Source: Athripsodes cinereus (taxonomy: Eukaryota > Arthropoda > Insecta > Trichoptera > Leptoceridae). From it: DNA of 64,000 nucleotides. Where the stretch lies: positions 5,642,001-5,706,000 of the forward strand of contig OX388312.1 of assembly GCA_947579605.1 (NCBI GenBank). Reading direction: 5' to 3'. Shown piece by piece: positions 12,195 through 22,639 of this stretch. Both the position numbers and the translations under genes were made by a program. The notes below the pieces were generated by a model. That model had not been told where the DNA came from. It worked only from the letters and a program-made list of their open reading frames with translations, and ran no database searches. The number at the start of each line of letters is the position of its first letter. The stretch's first letter is position 1.

Positions 12195-12300
12195 CACTAC
12201 AGGAAATCTAAGAAATTTAGTTAATTTCCACGTGGCTCATTATCTACGCATTCTAGTATTCGGAGACTCTCGACTGCATCTTCAGGTGATTAAAAGAAAA
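12195..12300 (+). repeat. Single arm of the 63.4-kb foldback family
   Basis: AGTTAATTTCCACGTGGC, TCTACGCATTCTAGTATTCGG and GAGACTCTCGACTGCATCTTCAGG match the arms of the foldback element at 63386-63621. Only one arm is recognised here; the matching opposite arm was not found downstream. Confidence 0.65.
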
Positions 12301-12424
12301 ATAAAATTAGAAATAAAGACAATAGAAAGACACACACAAGAATGTGTGTGTCGTTATGGAGGAACATATCTCCAGGTACGGCACGAGGTATGTGGCGGGC
12401 GCTGCCCTTTAAAAAAAATATAAG

Positions 12425-12960
12425 TCACTTAAAATACATTGATAGGTACGTAATTTAAAAAAAAAACAACCCTTAGTTAGGTGTTTATATCTTTAAACAT
12501 TATATCTTCGGTAATAGGAACTTTTAAGGATAAAAAATATAATTAATTATTTCATTTATCAAAAATAAAAATTTGCAATATTTTTAAGATCAAATTTATT
12601 AATTTTATTTCTGTAAATAAATTACTTACTTGCTTTTGGAAATATTTGCTATGTAGGTACAAATATATTCCTAATATCCTAACATAATATTATGAACAAA
12701 GATTGGGTCACAAACTTTTCTCATTTGTATGTATGTATATTGTATATTATCATAATATTGTGTCACTTATACGGATTTCAGAAATTCATTTATAATATAT
12801 TAACTTTATAAACTTGGTGTAGATTAATAATACTTATTAATAAATTCACTGAAAAATATATTTCAAAATAATATTCATATATTATAAAATTTCAATAACA
12901 ATGATAACCACGTGATTATTTTGAAACATTTCTTACATTATTTATCATTTAACATTATCT
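12425..12960. other. AT-rich sequence, nothing recognised
   Basis: No gene or element end was recognised. Confidence 0.45.
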
Positions 12961-12965
12961 TTGGA

Positions 12966-13153
12966 GATAGAGCGTTTAGTGTTGCGGGTCCCAGATGTTG
13001 GAACAAGCTGCCTCTGTGTCTGCGAGAGGAGGTGAATGGAGAGTTTTAAAAGAGGACTGAAGACACACCTTTTTGCTGGGAGTTTCGGGTGATGGATACG
13101 ATAAACGGCGCCCTTGAGGTCATTTTATGAGTAAACGGCGCTTTACAAATTGT

Positions 13154-13190
<37 letters not shown>
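12966..13190 (+). pseudogene. LINE ORF2 C-terminus with (TA)n tail
   Basis: The frame reads DRAFSVAGPRCWNKLPLCLRE, the conserved FS-x-GP-x-WN-LP motif near the C-terminus of CR1/Jockey-like LINE polyproteins. It is broken after EVNGEF by a 2-bp loss relative to the sister copy at 30662, which still reads on through SFKRGLKTHLFAGSF. The 3' UTR contains ACGGCGCTTTACAAATTGTCC and ends in (TA)n. The two copies are about 95% alike by eye. Confidence 0.75.
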
Positions 13191-13245
13191 GAAGTAAATT
13201 ATATATAGCTAGTCGACGGGACTGTCAGATGAAAACTTTGCACAT

Positions 13246-13340
13246 TTATTTATTTATTTATTTATTTCAATCAATAAACGGCATTTGCCTTTTATAATAC
13301 ATATATAATAAACATATTACATTTTGCAATCCTCAATACA
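13246..13340 (-). repeat. Retroposon 3' tail with (TTTA)n
   Basis: TTTATTTATTTA is followed by AACGGCATTTGCCTTTTATA; in reverse this is a hairpin-like AAAGGCAAATGCCG and an AATA-repeat tail. Similar tails are at 14885-14958, 14962-15020 and 57945-58030. Confidence 0.55.
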
Positions 13341-13439
13341 AAATAAGAAATAATAATACAATAAAATCTGAAATAATTAAAAACAATAAAAATGTTATCA
13401 GCATAATAAAAATATAAAAGCTAAGTAGGTACTTAGGTA

Positions 13440-13575
13440 AAACATTTATTCTAACTATACTATACTTTACCCTCACGCCGTGTCCCAGGTGGGGTAGGCA
13501 GAGAGAACGGAGCGCCATATGGATCTATCCTTACAAACTTCCTTCGCTTCTTCTACATTCATCCAGTTTCTCATA
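13440..13575 (-). repeat. LINE 3' UTR fragment
   Basis: TACCCTCACGCCGTGTCCCA, GGGGTAGGCAGAGAGAACGGA and CTTCGCTTCTTCTACATTCA are the reverse complement of the 3' end of the LINE at 43975-44416. The GATA-repeat tail has decayed. Confidence 0.75.
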
Positions 13576-13599
13576 CATGTACGCCTTAATAATCGTAAT

Positions 13600-13788
13600 A
13601 TCAATTTTTTTATAAAAAAAAGATATATCTGGGCTTTGTTATAAACCCAAATACAACTTTATACGCCTTTCACACCAAGCTAAAAGCTTGTGCCGTGAAA
13701 GGGGAGTTTGCCGGCACCTGGGATCGAACCACGGACCCCTTGTTCTGAAGGCCGAGACTCTACCTCCAGGCTTCCGACGAATTCTTTA
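13600..13788 (-). mobile_element. tRNA-derived SINE
   Basis: Reverse copy of the SINE at 10444: B box complement GGATCGAACC (13721-13730), then ACGGACCCCTTGTTCTGAAG and CGAGACTCTACCTCCAGGC for the tRNA-like head. The tail side reads TTATAAACCCAAATACAAC and ends in a T run (A run on the sense strand) at about 13605-13620. It is almost full length. Confidence 0.8.
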
Positions 13789-14474
13789 ATAATAATACCT
13801 GGATGATTTTCATAGCCCCGTTTTGTGGAGAGCTCCACCTCAAGGGCGCTTATCATTTCCCATTACGACATCTCATTCAAGTGGAATAAAAGTAGGTATG
13901 TAGGTATATACAATGAACATGCCATTTTTGCTCTCCGTGACAATGTTGAATTGCGGATAAGTGCCTGTTTTTTACACCACAAAACTTTTACATAAAAAAT
14001 TATCATAAGTACTAAATATTCCGTAAAAAAAAACAATAATTATTACCTGATATTCACAGAACAACAGAAAAATTACATCAAATTTAATATTGAAACATCT
14101 TTTCTTTTCCGGGAACACTAAGTGCATGATATCCTAATTTATTAATATAAAATAATGCCAGGGAATAATAAATTAAAGTTTATTTCCCATAATAAAACTT
14201 AAAAGGGTGTAGGTTTTATGTCATCATCGATAAAAAGGGAGGGATCCTTTTATCAAAATGCCCTTGACAAACAATATTACATATTGATGTACTTCTGAAT
14301 CAATAAAATTACCCTTTTAATGAATAATAAAAATTCATGATTGTTAATTAAAATGGTCGGACCTAATAGGGAGGTACATAAGTAAATGAACTATTTTATC
14401 ATGTAAATTTAACAAAACATTTTAAAACGATTAAGGTGAATATTTTACACGTCATGTTTTTGATCAGTTGAACT

Positions 14475-14545
14475 GGTATTTCAGTGATGAGATAAGCATG
14501 CCACCTATTCTGAATATCGTGTTTATTGTTGGCACATAGAGAGTG
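14475..14545 (+). repeat. Repeat A fragment
   Basis: TTCAGTGATGAGATAAGCATGCC, ACCTATTCTGAATATCG and TTGTTGGCAC follow repeat A order. Confidence 0.55.
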
Positions 14546-14884
14546 ATCTGTTTATTTGTAGGCAGTTACTTGACTAGCTAAAAAATGTTGGACTTATTAT
14601 TATTTTTCTTCTGTTTGTCTATAACTAGGGTTGTATGGAAGACGTTGTCCAAATCCGCCCTTTGGTCTAGATTATTTTAATTATAATTTTGTGTATTTCT
14701 TGTAGGTACATTTATTTTGAATTTGGCCGCTTAAGATTTATTTTATTTACATATTATAATCATTTTAAATTCAAGTGTTTTTATTTTTTTTACCTCCATT
14801 TTAAGTTTTATTTTAAAATATTTATATATTTTTTCATCAACATACAACTATAACTGAATTTTACTATCTTTATCTATTAAATTT

Positions 14885-15020
14885 TTATTTTTGTCTTTTT
14901 GTTTCACATGTAAAAGGCTTTGCCGTGCAAAACTGAATAAATAAAAAATAAATTGATAAATTTATTCATCATAATTTACGGCGTTAGCCCTTTACATATA
15001 AAATAAAATATGGTCAGAAA
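14885..15020. repeat. Two opposed retroposon tails
   Basis: CACATGTAAAAGGCTTTGCCGTG followed by AATAAATAAAAAATAAA (plus), then TTTATTCATC...ACGGCGTTAGCCCTTTACATAT (minus). The two tails face each other end to end and share the AAAGGC/GCC hairpin words. Confidence 0.5.
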
Positions 15021-15880
15021 AAAATTAGAAGACAAAATAAAAGTAAATTTAATATTTTTATACTTGAAAATACAATAATTTCGAAAGTTCCTCTATAATA
15101 ATATAATTTTCGTACGAATAGTTATAGGTAGCTGGTTATAATAAAGGGGAAACAATATCTTATGATTTGAACCAAGGTCATCCTAGACTAGTGCCTAAGT
15201 CTCCACAACAACCAAATGAAATGATCATTTGATATTAATTAATTAATCTTTAGAACATCATCAAAGTATTACTACTACTGTCCTAACTTGAGACTTAAAA
15301 TAGCGATGTTACAATATTTGAATGATAGAGCACATTCAAATTACTTTGTCGATTATAATAACATCGAATTTTCACAAGCTAATCGATTTGTTTTAAAGTA
15401 TTCGAGTGAAAGGTAGTTCATATTTTAATAATTTTCGTTACTTTATAATTTCGAATTATTTTCAACTAATCGATATGTAGGTCAAATCGAAATATTGTAT
15501 AATCCTTTTACGTTTTTTCGGTAATGCAGAGCGGAAACAATCCTTCTCCATTAACGGCAATTCTGCATTATTTTAAGTCACTTCGTCAAGAAACTAATTA
15601 TCTAATTTTTGAACAATAATTATTTATCATTAGTAATAACTCGTATTGATTTCAAAATTCCAATGACTCGAAACAATATTTTTGGTATAATTCTGCAGTC
15701 TTTCTTTCAAAAACTGCAAGCCATCGATTCGTTTTATTCCTATTACTAGATTAGTCCTACATTTTATTTTAATTTTCAATAATTGAAGAATGATTTACTC
15801 GATTATAATTGATTTTGTTTTTTAAGTAAATTTAACAAATGAAACTGCCATATAAGGCTTAGAAAAGACAACGTCACCTT
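15021..15880. other. AT-rich sequence, nothing recognised
   Basis: No gene or element end was recognised. Several TCGAT-containing words recur at irregular spacing, without a clear unit. Confidence 0.4.
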
Positions 15881-15883
15881 ATT

Positions 15884-15945
15884 CGGTTGTGCCCCAGACG
15901 GGACTTGAACCCGCATCCTTTAACCTTGTCGTTAGGAGTGATTTT
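15884..15945 (-). repeat. tRNA-like SINE head (partial)
   Basis: The reverse complement contains GATGCGGGTTCAAGTCCCGT followed by CTGGGGC, a good T-arm (stem GCGGG/CCCGT around TTCAAGT) and one acceptor strand. No anticodon or D arm can be folded from the preceding bases, so this is more likely a truncated tRNA-derived SINE than a tRNA gene. It ends 10 bp short of the LTR element at 15956. Confidence 0.5.
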
Positions 15946-15955
15946 TACAATATTA

Positions 15956-15959
15956 AGCT
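15956..15959. repeat. Target-site duplication AGCT (left)
   Basis: Matches the AGCT at 20722-20725 directly outside the other LTR. A 4-bp match alone is weak, but its position fits exactly. Confidence 0.65.
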
Positions 15960-16288
15960 TGACAAGGGCCCGTTCTCAGCTGGAAGGAGGCAAAGAGTGA
16001 AAAGCGATACTTACATAATATACCTACAATACTCATCTCATATATTCATAATAATAATTACAAAAAAAAAAAACAACATTGGCATACTACAGTGAAATTT
16101 ATGGGCGGTGATGAAAACACAAGCGTTTATTTACACTAATATTTCTATTTATTTACAAAAAAACACATTATTATCAAAACTAAAAATAAAGGAATTTAAA
16201 ACTAATGTTACCTATCTAAATTAGAACCTACTCCTCATCCCGATTAAAATATGTCTTTATCCCAATCATAAAATACACAGTCTTTTCA

Positions 16289-17035
16289 CTACACATTAAT
16301 ATTAATTGTCACTATCAAAAAAAAAAACCAAAACACAGACGCACAAGAATCGCTCACGTTGGGTGGGAGCCTAGGCACCCTAGCCCGGCTCATACCACCC
16401 TGATGCATCGTCCTGCCTGCTGAACTGCAGACAGGCGCAATCCTTCCCACGCTGGCATTCTGGGATATGGTCCTCAGAATGGTATCCGTCCGAGGCCAGC
16501 GGCCTTCAAGCCCACGAGAGGCTACATCCTGGGACCCGGCATCCTGGGCGGGAAACGGCGGGGTCCCATCTTGTTGGCTCCGCCACACAAGGGCGGGAGC
16601 AACGCTCTCCACGGAGGCCTGGCGGGTAATGTTTTGGAACCCGGCATCCTGGGCGGGAAACGGCGGGGTCCCATCTTGTTGGCTCCGCCACACAAGGGCG
16701 GGAGCAACGTTCTCCACGGAGGCCTGGCGGGTAATGTTGTGGAACCCGGCGTCCTGGGCGGGAAACCGCGGGGTCCCATCTTGCTGGCTCCGCCACACAA
16801 GGGCGGGAGCAACGTTCTCCACGGAGGCCTGGCGGGTAATGTTGTGAAACCCGGCGTCCTGGGCGGGAAACCGCGGGGTCCCATCTTGCTGGCTCCGCCA
16901 CACAAGGGCGGGAGCAACGTTCTCCACGGAGGTCTGGCGGGTAGTGTTGCGTGGTCTGCCGCTGATGGCCCGCTTAGGGGATGCTACCCCCACGCCCTCT
17001 GCCTTCACACCGCACCCTTTGCCAACATACTGCAT
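16289..17035 (-). other. 248-codon open frame across the LTR minisatellite
   Basis: The frame runs in the sense of the element, starting MQYVGKGCGVKAEGVG and passing through four 35-residue repeats (core ASVENVAPALVWRS). Because the unit is 105 bp, a multiple of three, and GC-rich, the repeat is open in several frames on both strands. The openness therefore needs no selection. No known domain is seen and I do not consider it an established gene. The equivalent frame in the other LTR is 19392-20126. Confidence 0.2.
16535..16954. repeat. Minisatellite, 4 x 105 bp
   Basis: Four tandem units start at 16535, 16640, 16745 and 16850, each opening CCCGGC(A/G)TCCTGGGCGGG. Units 1 and 2 share AAACGGCGGGG and TTGTTGG; units 3 and 4 have AAACCGCGGGG and TTGCTGG. 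Unit 4 is the most diverged at its end (GGTCTGGCGGGTAGTG). Confidence 0.95.
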
Positions 17036-17632
17036 CTTTAACCGGACATACGGCGTTACTAGCTAGTATGCCCGGGTACTTTACTCGCAGACAACCAGCG
17101 TATTCCACGCAACACATCTCACACGATTAGTTCAATTCATAATTAAATAAAAAAAAGTGTCCAATTTCACCACAGTATAACGGTTCATTTTTTTTTTATC
17201 CCCCCCATTTTCAAACAAAACCCCAATCTATACTGACACCCTAACTAGCACTCACATACTAGTTACAATGTAAGGAGAGTGTATGTATGTTGGTATCTAC
17301 GTTCGTGTAGGTAGTATTTCATATCACCTTTGATATTATACCTACCTACAGGAACGTTTACATCTAGATTACAATGTACATACAAACAAACACACACTCT
17401 GACTTATAACATAACATTATGGGCTGATTGGCGAGAGACACGAATGACGGCGACAAATGGTGAACACATGTGATTCATAGAATCACGTCCTGTAGGTACC
17501 TGCCTTGGAATGTGTCACCAAGTTTGCACAAATCTTGATATTTTAATTATTATTATTACTAACCGAATATTATTACGAAAAAATATTTTTGATAATTTTT
17601 TTATCACCGGCCAAAAACCACCCCATATCAAC

Positions 17633-17652
17633 TCGACCCCCCTCTTTTGATA
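17633..17652 (-). other. Polypurine tract candidate
   Basis: On the minus strand AAAAGAGGGGGG lies 6 bases before the TGATATG start of the 3' LTR. This is the expected place and composition for the primer of plus-strand DNA synthesis; the 6-base gap is slightly longer than usual. Confidence 0.55.
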
Positions 17653-18807
17653 AAAAAATTATCCAAAAAAAAAACTATCTGTTCTCTCGCCTATCCACAC
17701 ATAATTAAACACATTTTTTTTAATTAGCAAAACCAATCCTAGGTGTATCACGGGAAAGGTAGGTACTCCAACAATTACTATTTAAAACATTTACCAATTC
17801 ATTTTCTAACCCATTCCATTTGTATATTAACCCGTTCTTCAGCTCATAATTAACAATTCGGACACAAACAATGGCAATATTTACAACGAAGTATTTATGA
17901 ATAGGTATGTAGGCATACATGGTTCTCTCATTCACAATACACATCTCATGGTATTCTCCAGGTAATCTCGGCACACTTCTCAACCTCCCACTCTCACGTC
18001 TCCGACCAGCCCTCTTGCTTGATCCATCCTCTATCCTCCAAATCATCACAACTATACCTCAACCGGCTTTCACAACCACTGGGAACTCCAACCCCTTATA
18101 CCAAGGCGGTCAGGCTATCAGCCCAAAGCTCGAATAGCCCTTTCATCCCTCTAACTCTCTTCTACCTCATAACTCGCACTGTGTATCAAGCCCCTACGCT
18201 TTGCCGGGAAACACACGTCCCGTACACAAGCTGCCTGAATACACACACCCCTTTCCTCTACTCTCTTCTATAAATTATTCTTTTCTACCTAGCGCCTCGC
18301 CGACATACCTGCCATTTACCCCATCTTCTCTTTCACTCTGCAAAACATACCCTACCATGTATCACCATACATAACTATGCTTAACTTCCGCGCATGTACA
18401 CAATTTTCCCGCGTTTTCCCCGAAATCCGCGCGCTTTAATACTACCACGGTGTCTGTATTTTCCCCGCGCATTTCAATTCGCGCCATTTCCCAAACTCGA
18501 TTACACCTTGCGCAACTCTTTGTTAAATTCACAAATAACTATCATTTAATTATAAAAAAAAAAATCCAAAACAACAATGAATATTACCCACATAGATATA
18601 GTATAACACACAGTCTACTTTTACATTTCACATAAATTGCTATCATCTCATTTTTATACACAATTGAAACATTAAATTTACACATTTTCCCACACAAATT
18701 TTGAAACTGTTATCACTACAATACAAACAAATTTTTCTCGAGTACCTACCAGTACACCTATAAAATAATACACAAAATAAATTTTACCAATCCAGTTTTG
18801 AGCGCCA

Positions 18808-18830
18808 GGTTATTTTTCAGAAAAATAACC
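18808..18830 (-). other. Hairpin in element leader
   Basis: GGTTATTTTTC and GAAAAATAACC form a perfect short hairpin about 200 bases downstream of the primer binding site in element sense. By position it could be a packaging or dimerisation structure, which is inference only. Confidence 0.35.
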
Positions 18831-19024
18831 AAAACTATTCAAAATTATTCCACATCACCGCCAAAACAAATCAAAGTAATATGCCAATACAAATATAAAA
18901 AAAACTCTACAGATTGAAAAACAACATCCTTCCTCCAATTCCAGCTTCCTTGTCTCTCAGGGATATTAGTCGTGGGTTTGTTTATAGTGATTATACATCC
19001 CTTAAGGATGTATTTTTTCACTAA

Positions 19025-19044
19025 GGGCCCTAGTTGCGGCGCCA
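19025..19044 (-). other. Primer binding site candidate
   Basis: On the minus strand TGGCGCCGCAACTAGGGC starts 4 bases after the CA end of the 5' LTR. It opens with TGG (complement of tRNA CCA) and TGGCGCC is shared with tRNA-Lys-type primer sites of many retroelements. The rest does not match a tRNA I can name with certainty. Confidence 0.65.
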
Positions 19045-19391
19045 AAATTGACAAGGGCCCGTTCTCAGCTGGAAGGAGGCAAAGAGTGAAAAGCGATACT
19101 TACATAATATACCTACAATACTCATCTCATATATTCATAATAATAATTACAAAAAAAAAAAAACAACATTGGCATACTACAGTGAAATTTATGGGCGGTG
19201 ATGAAAACACAAGCGTTTATTTACACTAATATTTCTATTTATTTACAAAAAAACACATTATTATCAAAACTAAAAATAAAGGAATTTAAAACTAATGTTA
19301 CCTATCTAAATTAGAACCTACTCCTCATCCCGATTAAAATATGTCTTTATCCCAATCATAAAATACACAGTCTTTTCACTACACATTAATA

Positions 19392-20126
19392 TTAATTGTC
19401 ACTATCAAAAAAAAAAAACCAAAACACAGACGCACAAGAATCGCTCACGTTGGGTGGGAGCCTAGGCACCCTAGCCCGGCTCATACCACCCTGATGCATC
19501 GTCCTGCCTGCTGAACTGCAGACAGGCGCAATCCTTCCCACGCTGGCATTCTGGGATATGGTCCTCAGAATGGTATCCGTCCGAGGCCAGCGGCCTTCAA
19601 GCCCACGAGAGGCTACATCCTGGGACCCGGCATCCTGGGCGGGAAACGGCGGGGTCCCATCTTGTTGGCTCCGCCACACAAGGGCGGGAGCAACGCTCTC
19701 CACGGAGGCCTGGCGGGTAATGTTTTGGAACCCGGCGTCCTGGGCGGGAAACCGCGGGGTCCCATCTTGCTGGCTCCGCCACACAAGGGCGGGAGCAACG
19801 TTCTCCACGGAGGCCTGGCGGGTAATGTTGTGGAACCCGGCGTCCTGGGCGGGAAACCGCGGGGTCCCATCTTGCTGGCTCCGCCACACAAGGGCGGGAG
19901 CAACGTTCTCCACGGAGGCCTGGCGGGTAATGTTGTGAAACCCGGCGTCCTGGGCGGGAAACCGCGGGGTCCCATCTTGCTGGCTCCGCCACACAAGGGC
20001 GGGAGCAACGTTCTCCACGGAGGTCTGGCGGGTAGTGTTGCGTGGTCTGCCGCTGATGGCCCGCTTAGGGGATGCTACCCCCACGCCCTCTGCCTTCACA
20101 CCGCACCCTTTGCCAACATACTGCAT
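19392..20126 (-). other. 244-codon open frame across the second LTR minisatellite
   Basis: Nearly the same translation as 16289-17035, ending a few residues earlier because one A-run is one base longer. The altered end after a homopolymer change argues weakly against selection for a protein. Confidence 0.2.
19626..20045. repeat. Minisatellite, 4 x 105 bp
   Basis: Units start at 19626, 19731, 19836 and 19941. Here only unit 1 has the AAACGGCGGGG/TTGTTGG form; units 2-4 have AAACCGCGGGG/TTGCTGG. Confidence 0.95.
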
Positions 20127-20721
20127 CTTTAACCGGACATACGGCGTTACTAGCTAGTATGCCCGTGTACTTTACTCGCAGACAACCAGCGTATTCCACG
20201 CAACACATCTCACACGATTAGTTCAATTCATAATTAAATAAAAAAAAGTGTCCAATTTCACCACAGTATAACGGTTCATTTTTTTTTTATCCCCCCCATT
20301 TTCAAACAAAACCCCAATCTATACTGACACCCTAACTAGCACTCACATACTAGTTACAATGTAAGGAGAGTGTATGTATGTTGGTATCTACGTTCGTGTA
20401 GGTAGTATTTCATATCACCTTTGATATTATACCTACCTACAGGAACGTTTACATCTAGATTACAATGTACATACAAACAAACACACACTCTGACTTATAA
20501 CATAACATTATGGGTTGATTGGCGAGAGACACGAATGACGGCGACAAATGGTGAACACATGTGATTCATAGAATCACGTCCTGTAGGTACCTGCCTTGGA
20601 ATGTGTCACCAAGTTTGCACAAATCTTGATATTTTAATTATTATTATTACTAACCGAATATTATTACGAAAAAATATTTTTGATAATTTTTTTATCACCG
20701 GCCAAAAACCACCCCATATCA

Positions 20722-20725
20722 AGCT
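20722..20725. repeat. Target-site duplication AGCT (right)
   Basis: Pairs with 15956-15959. Confidence 0.65.
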
Positions 20726-22639
20726 TTTTGTTTTTTAAATAACTATAAAAAGCAAGATCGACCGACTCGACACGAAATGATTTACTCGATCGCTTTTTAT
20801 TCATAATATATGTTACACTTTTGGTAATCGATTTGTTTTTCACATCACTAGATACCATCAAACTTATTTGTGAGTTTGAAATTGTCGTTATTATCGAATT
20901 AATCAATTGATTGTCGAGCATTATTATATAATATTATATTTACGGTCTTGTAAATATTAATAATTTCATTGTATATAAGTATTATGAACTGTAAATGATG
21001 TCTAATACAATTACGATAATCAATCATATTGCTTTATTGTCGTTTTTGTTCCTCTTATTATTTTCTTTATTCAGTTCATGTTTCTTTAAAGCTTCACCGT
21101 TATAATGTGAAGACCACGAAATCAAAAGCGATCAAAAGACAAAAAAATGTGGATTAATTTCGAAATATTTTTAACTAAGTTCCCAAGATTCACTTAATTA
21201 GTTGCAATAACGAAATGTAATCTTTGCAATATTTACTCAAAACATGGTTATTCGGTTTTAATAATCGAATAAACAAAAGAAAAAAGAAATGTCTGATGTT
21301 GTGTAAACATATCATTGAAATTCATTTATTAGAAAAATATACTTAACTTTTGTGCTTGTTTGTAATTTAGTCGAGTTTTATTCTAACTTATATGGTATTT
21401 AGCCACTTTTGAGATGTGATATAAAATTAGTAGGTACAATTGTTCTAAGATTTAACTATATCGCCAAAGGGATAGATTGCAGGTTCAATACATAATACGG
21501 TGCCTTTGTCTTTTCTAAGTATTGATCATTAAAATTATAGTTTAATTGTTAAATTTACATTAACTAAAGCCCTATTCAACTTTTGATTCAAAAGTTTTGA
21601 TAGCTATTTCGACCTTATTTATACTCTTATTTCCGCTGAATGTTGTTCTAACCTTCATTAAATAAATAACCTGGTTAATTGTAAAACGCTTCAAAGTGTT
21701 GAATTCATTATTTATCCTGTAACATTTATTGGCAGAAATCTTAGCTTTTTCAAAAGCAGTTAAGTAAATAATCAAAAAGAATCTATACTTACTTTCTTAT
21801 AGGATTTCAAAGAGTCGGTCATATCAAATTCGGTTAAATACAAAATAAATGCTTATCGTCAATCGTGTATAGATTATTTTTATTTTTGATAAATAAAATA
21901 CGTTATAGTTAAAACCTGAATCAAGCCTTCTTATTAAATTAATTCGATTGCAATTAATTGCAAAATAATGTCATTTGTGGGAAAACGTTTAATTGGGATT
22001 TAACCATTTTTGATGTTAACCGACACATAATTATACATATCTCAGTGAATGGTTATGAAAAAGCATGGGCATTCAAGAACCACGTGGTATGATCACGTGG
22101 ATTAAATTTCAAAGACGACCGTGTTTTGAGTACGAAAAATCGACTGATATGTTTTATGAAAAATTGTATGAATCTTGAAGAATTGAAAGAATAAATAGGT
22201 AAGGATAGATGGATATGGCGTTCCATTCTCTCTGTCTATATATTGATAGCAAAATTTTCTTAGCTACTTTTGAAACTGTATTCCTCATAACTTATAATAT
22301 TTTTATATCTTTGTTTTCCCCGTGTCAGTAGAACCTACTCTTGAACCTAATACTTTTAATGGATTAAAGACACATCTGGTTATTATGAACAAACAGAAAA
22401 ATATTTACACAATGTCTATTATATATCATACTGCTCATTTTGTGTCGTCGTTTTTTATTCTTTCTATTTTGTTATTAAAGTAATATAATTTTTATTTTCA
22501 CGAGTCGACGGGTGTGAAAACATAACGCTTAAATTTAAAACCTTTTATTTTATTAGAATTAAATTTAACAATATATCGAGCGAAAGTCTTCAGTTTTGGA
22601 CTTCATTTGATAATAAACTTATCCTCATTTATCGTAGAG
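20726..22639. other. AT-rich sequence, nothing recognised
   Basis: No gene or element end was recognised. The words GATCACGTGG and ATTTCAAAGACGACCGTGTTTTGAG near 22090-22130, then CGTTCCATTCTCTCTGTC near 22220, resemble the LINE 3' end at 44220-44370 and probably mark a very decayed copy. Confidence 0.45.

Larger units (their letters stand above)
15960..17630 (-). repeat. LTR, downstream copy in element sense (3' LTR)
   Basis: A 1671-bp direct copy of 19049-20721. Differences seen: two A-run length changes (after 16031 and after 16316), single changes near 17069 (GGG versus GTG) and 17421 (GGGC versus GGGT), and three changes clustered in minisatellite unit 2. The middle is GC-rich (16330-17040) while the flanks are AT-rich. 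Confidence 0.9.
17631..19048 (-). other. Interior of the LTR element, non-coding
   Basis: The region is pyrimidine-rich on the plus strand and has only short open frames (the longest, 17720-18049 minus, 109 codons, resembles nothing known). A CG-rich part at 18380-18500 repeats words such as TTTTCCCCG and CGCGC. No RT, protease, RNase H, integrase or gag motif is visible in any frame. Confidence 0.75.
19049..20721 (-). repeat. LTR, upstream copy in element sense (5' LTR)
   Basis: A 1673-bp direct copy of 15960-17630 with the same TG...CA ends on the minus strand. In element sense it would carry the promoter and the start of the transcript; no promoter motif could be fixed by eye. Confidence 0.9.
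15956..20725 (-). mobile_element. Non-autonomous LTR retrotransposon (LARD/TRIM-like)
   Basis: Two direct repeats of 1.67 kb (15960-17630 and 19049-20721) flank a 1418-bp interior. On the minus strand each repeat begins TGATATGGGG and ends CCCTTGTCA, the TG...CA ends of LTRs. Next to the upstream LTR (minus sense) is a primer-binding-site candidate beginning TGGCGCC, and next to the downstream LTR a purine tract. The word AGCT flanks both outer ends (15956-15959 and 20722-20725), a 4-bp target duplication of the length usual for Ty3/gypsy-type integrases. The interior encodes no gag, protease, RT or integrase, so the element must be mobilised in trans. LTR divergence is only about five substitutions and two homopolymer indels, so the insertion is young. 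I do not recognise it as a named family. Confidence 0.85.

Noticed and set aside
13147..13190. (TA)n as an independent regulatory element or origin
   Set aside because: It is the simple-repeat tail of the LINE end and recurs in the sister copy at 30850.
15884..15945. A tRNA gene on the minus strand
   Set aside because: Only a T-arm and one acceptor strand can be folded. No D arm, anticodon arm or matching 5' acceptor strand is found, so a SINE head fits better.
16535..16954. A CRISPR-like or tandem gene array
   Set aside because: Units are contiguous 105-bp tandem copies without unique spacers, and the context is an insect LTR element.
16467..17041. Plus-strand and extra minus-strand open frames of 126-156 codons over the minisatellite
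   Set aside because: All arise because a 105-bp GC-rich unit is free of stops in several frames; they are shadows. The same holds for 19558-20132.
15959..20722. Segmental duplication instead of LTRs
   Set aside because: The repeats have TG...CA ends, a TGGCGCC site and a purine tract at the correct junctions, and a 4-bp duplication outside, all in one orientation.
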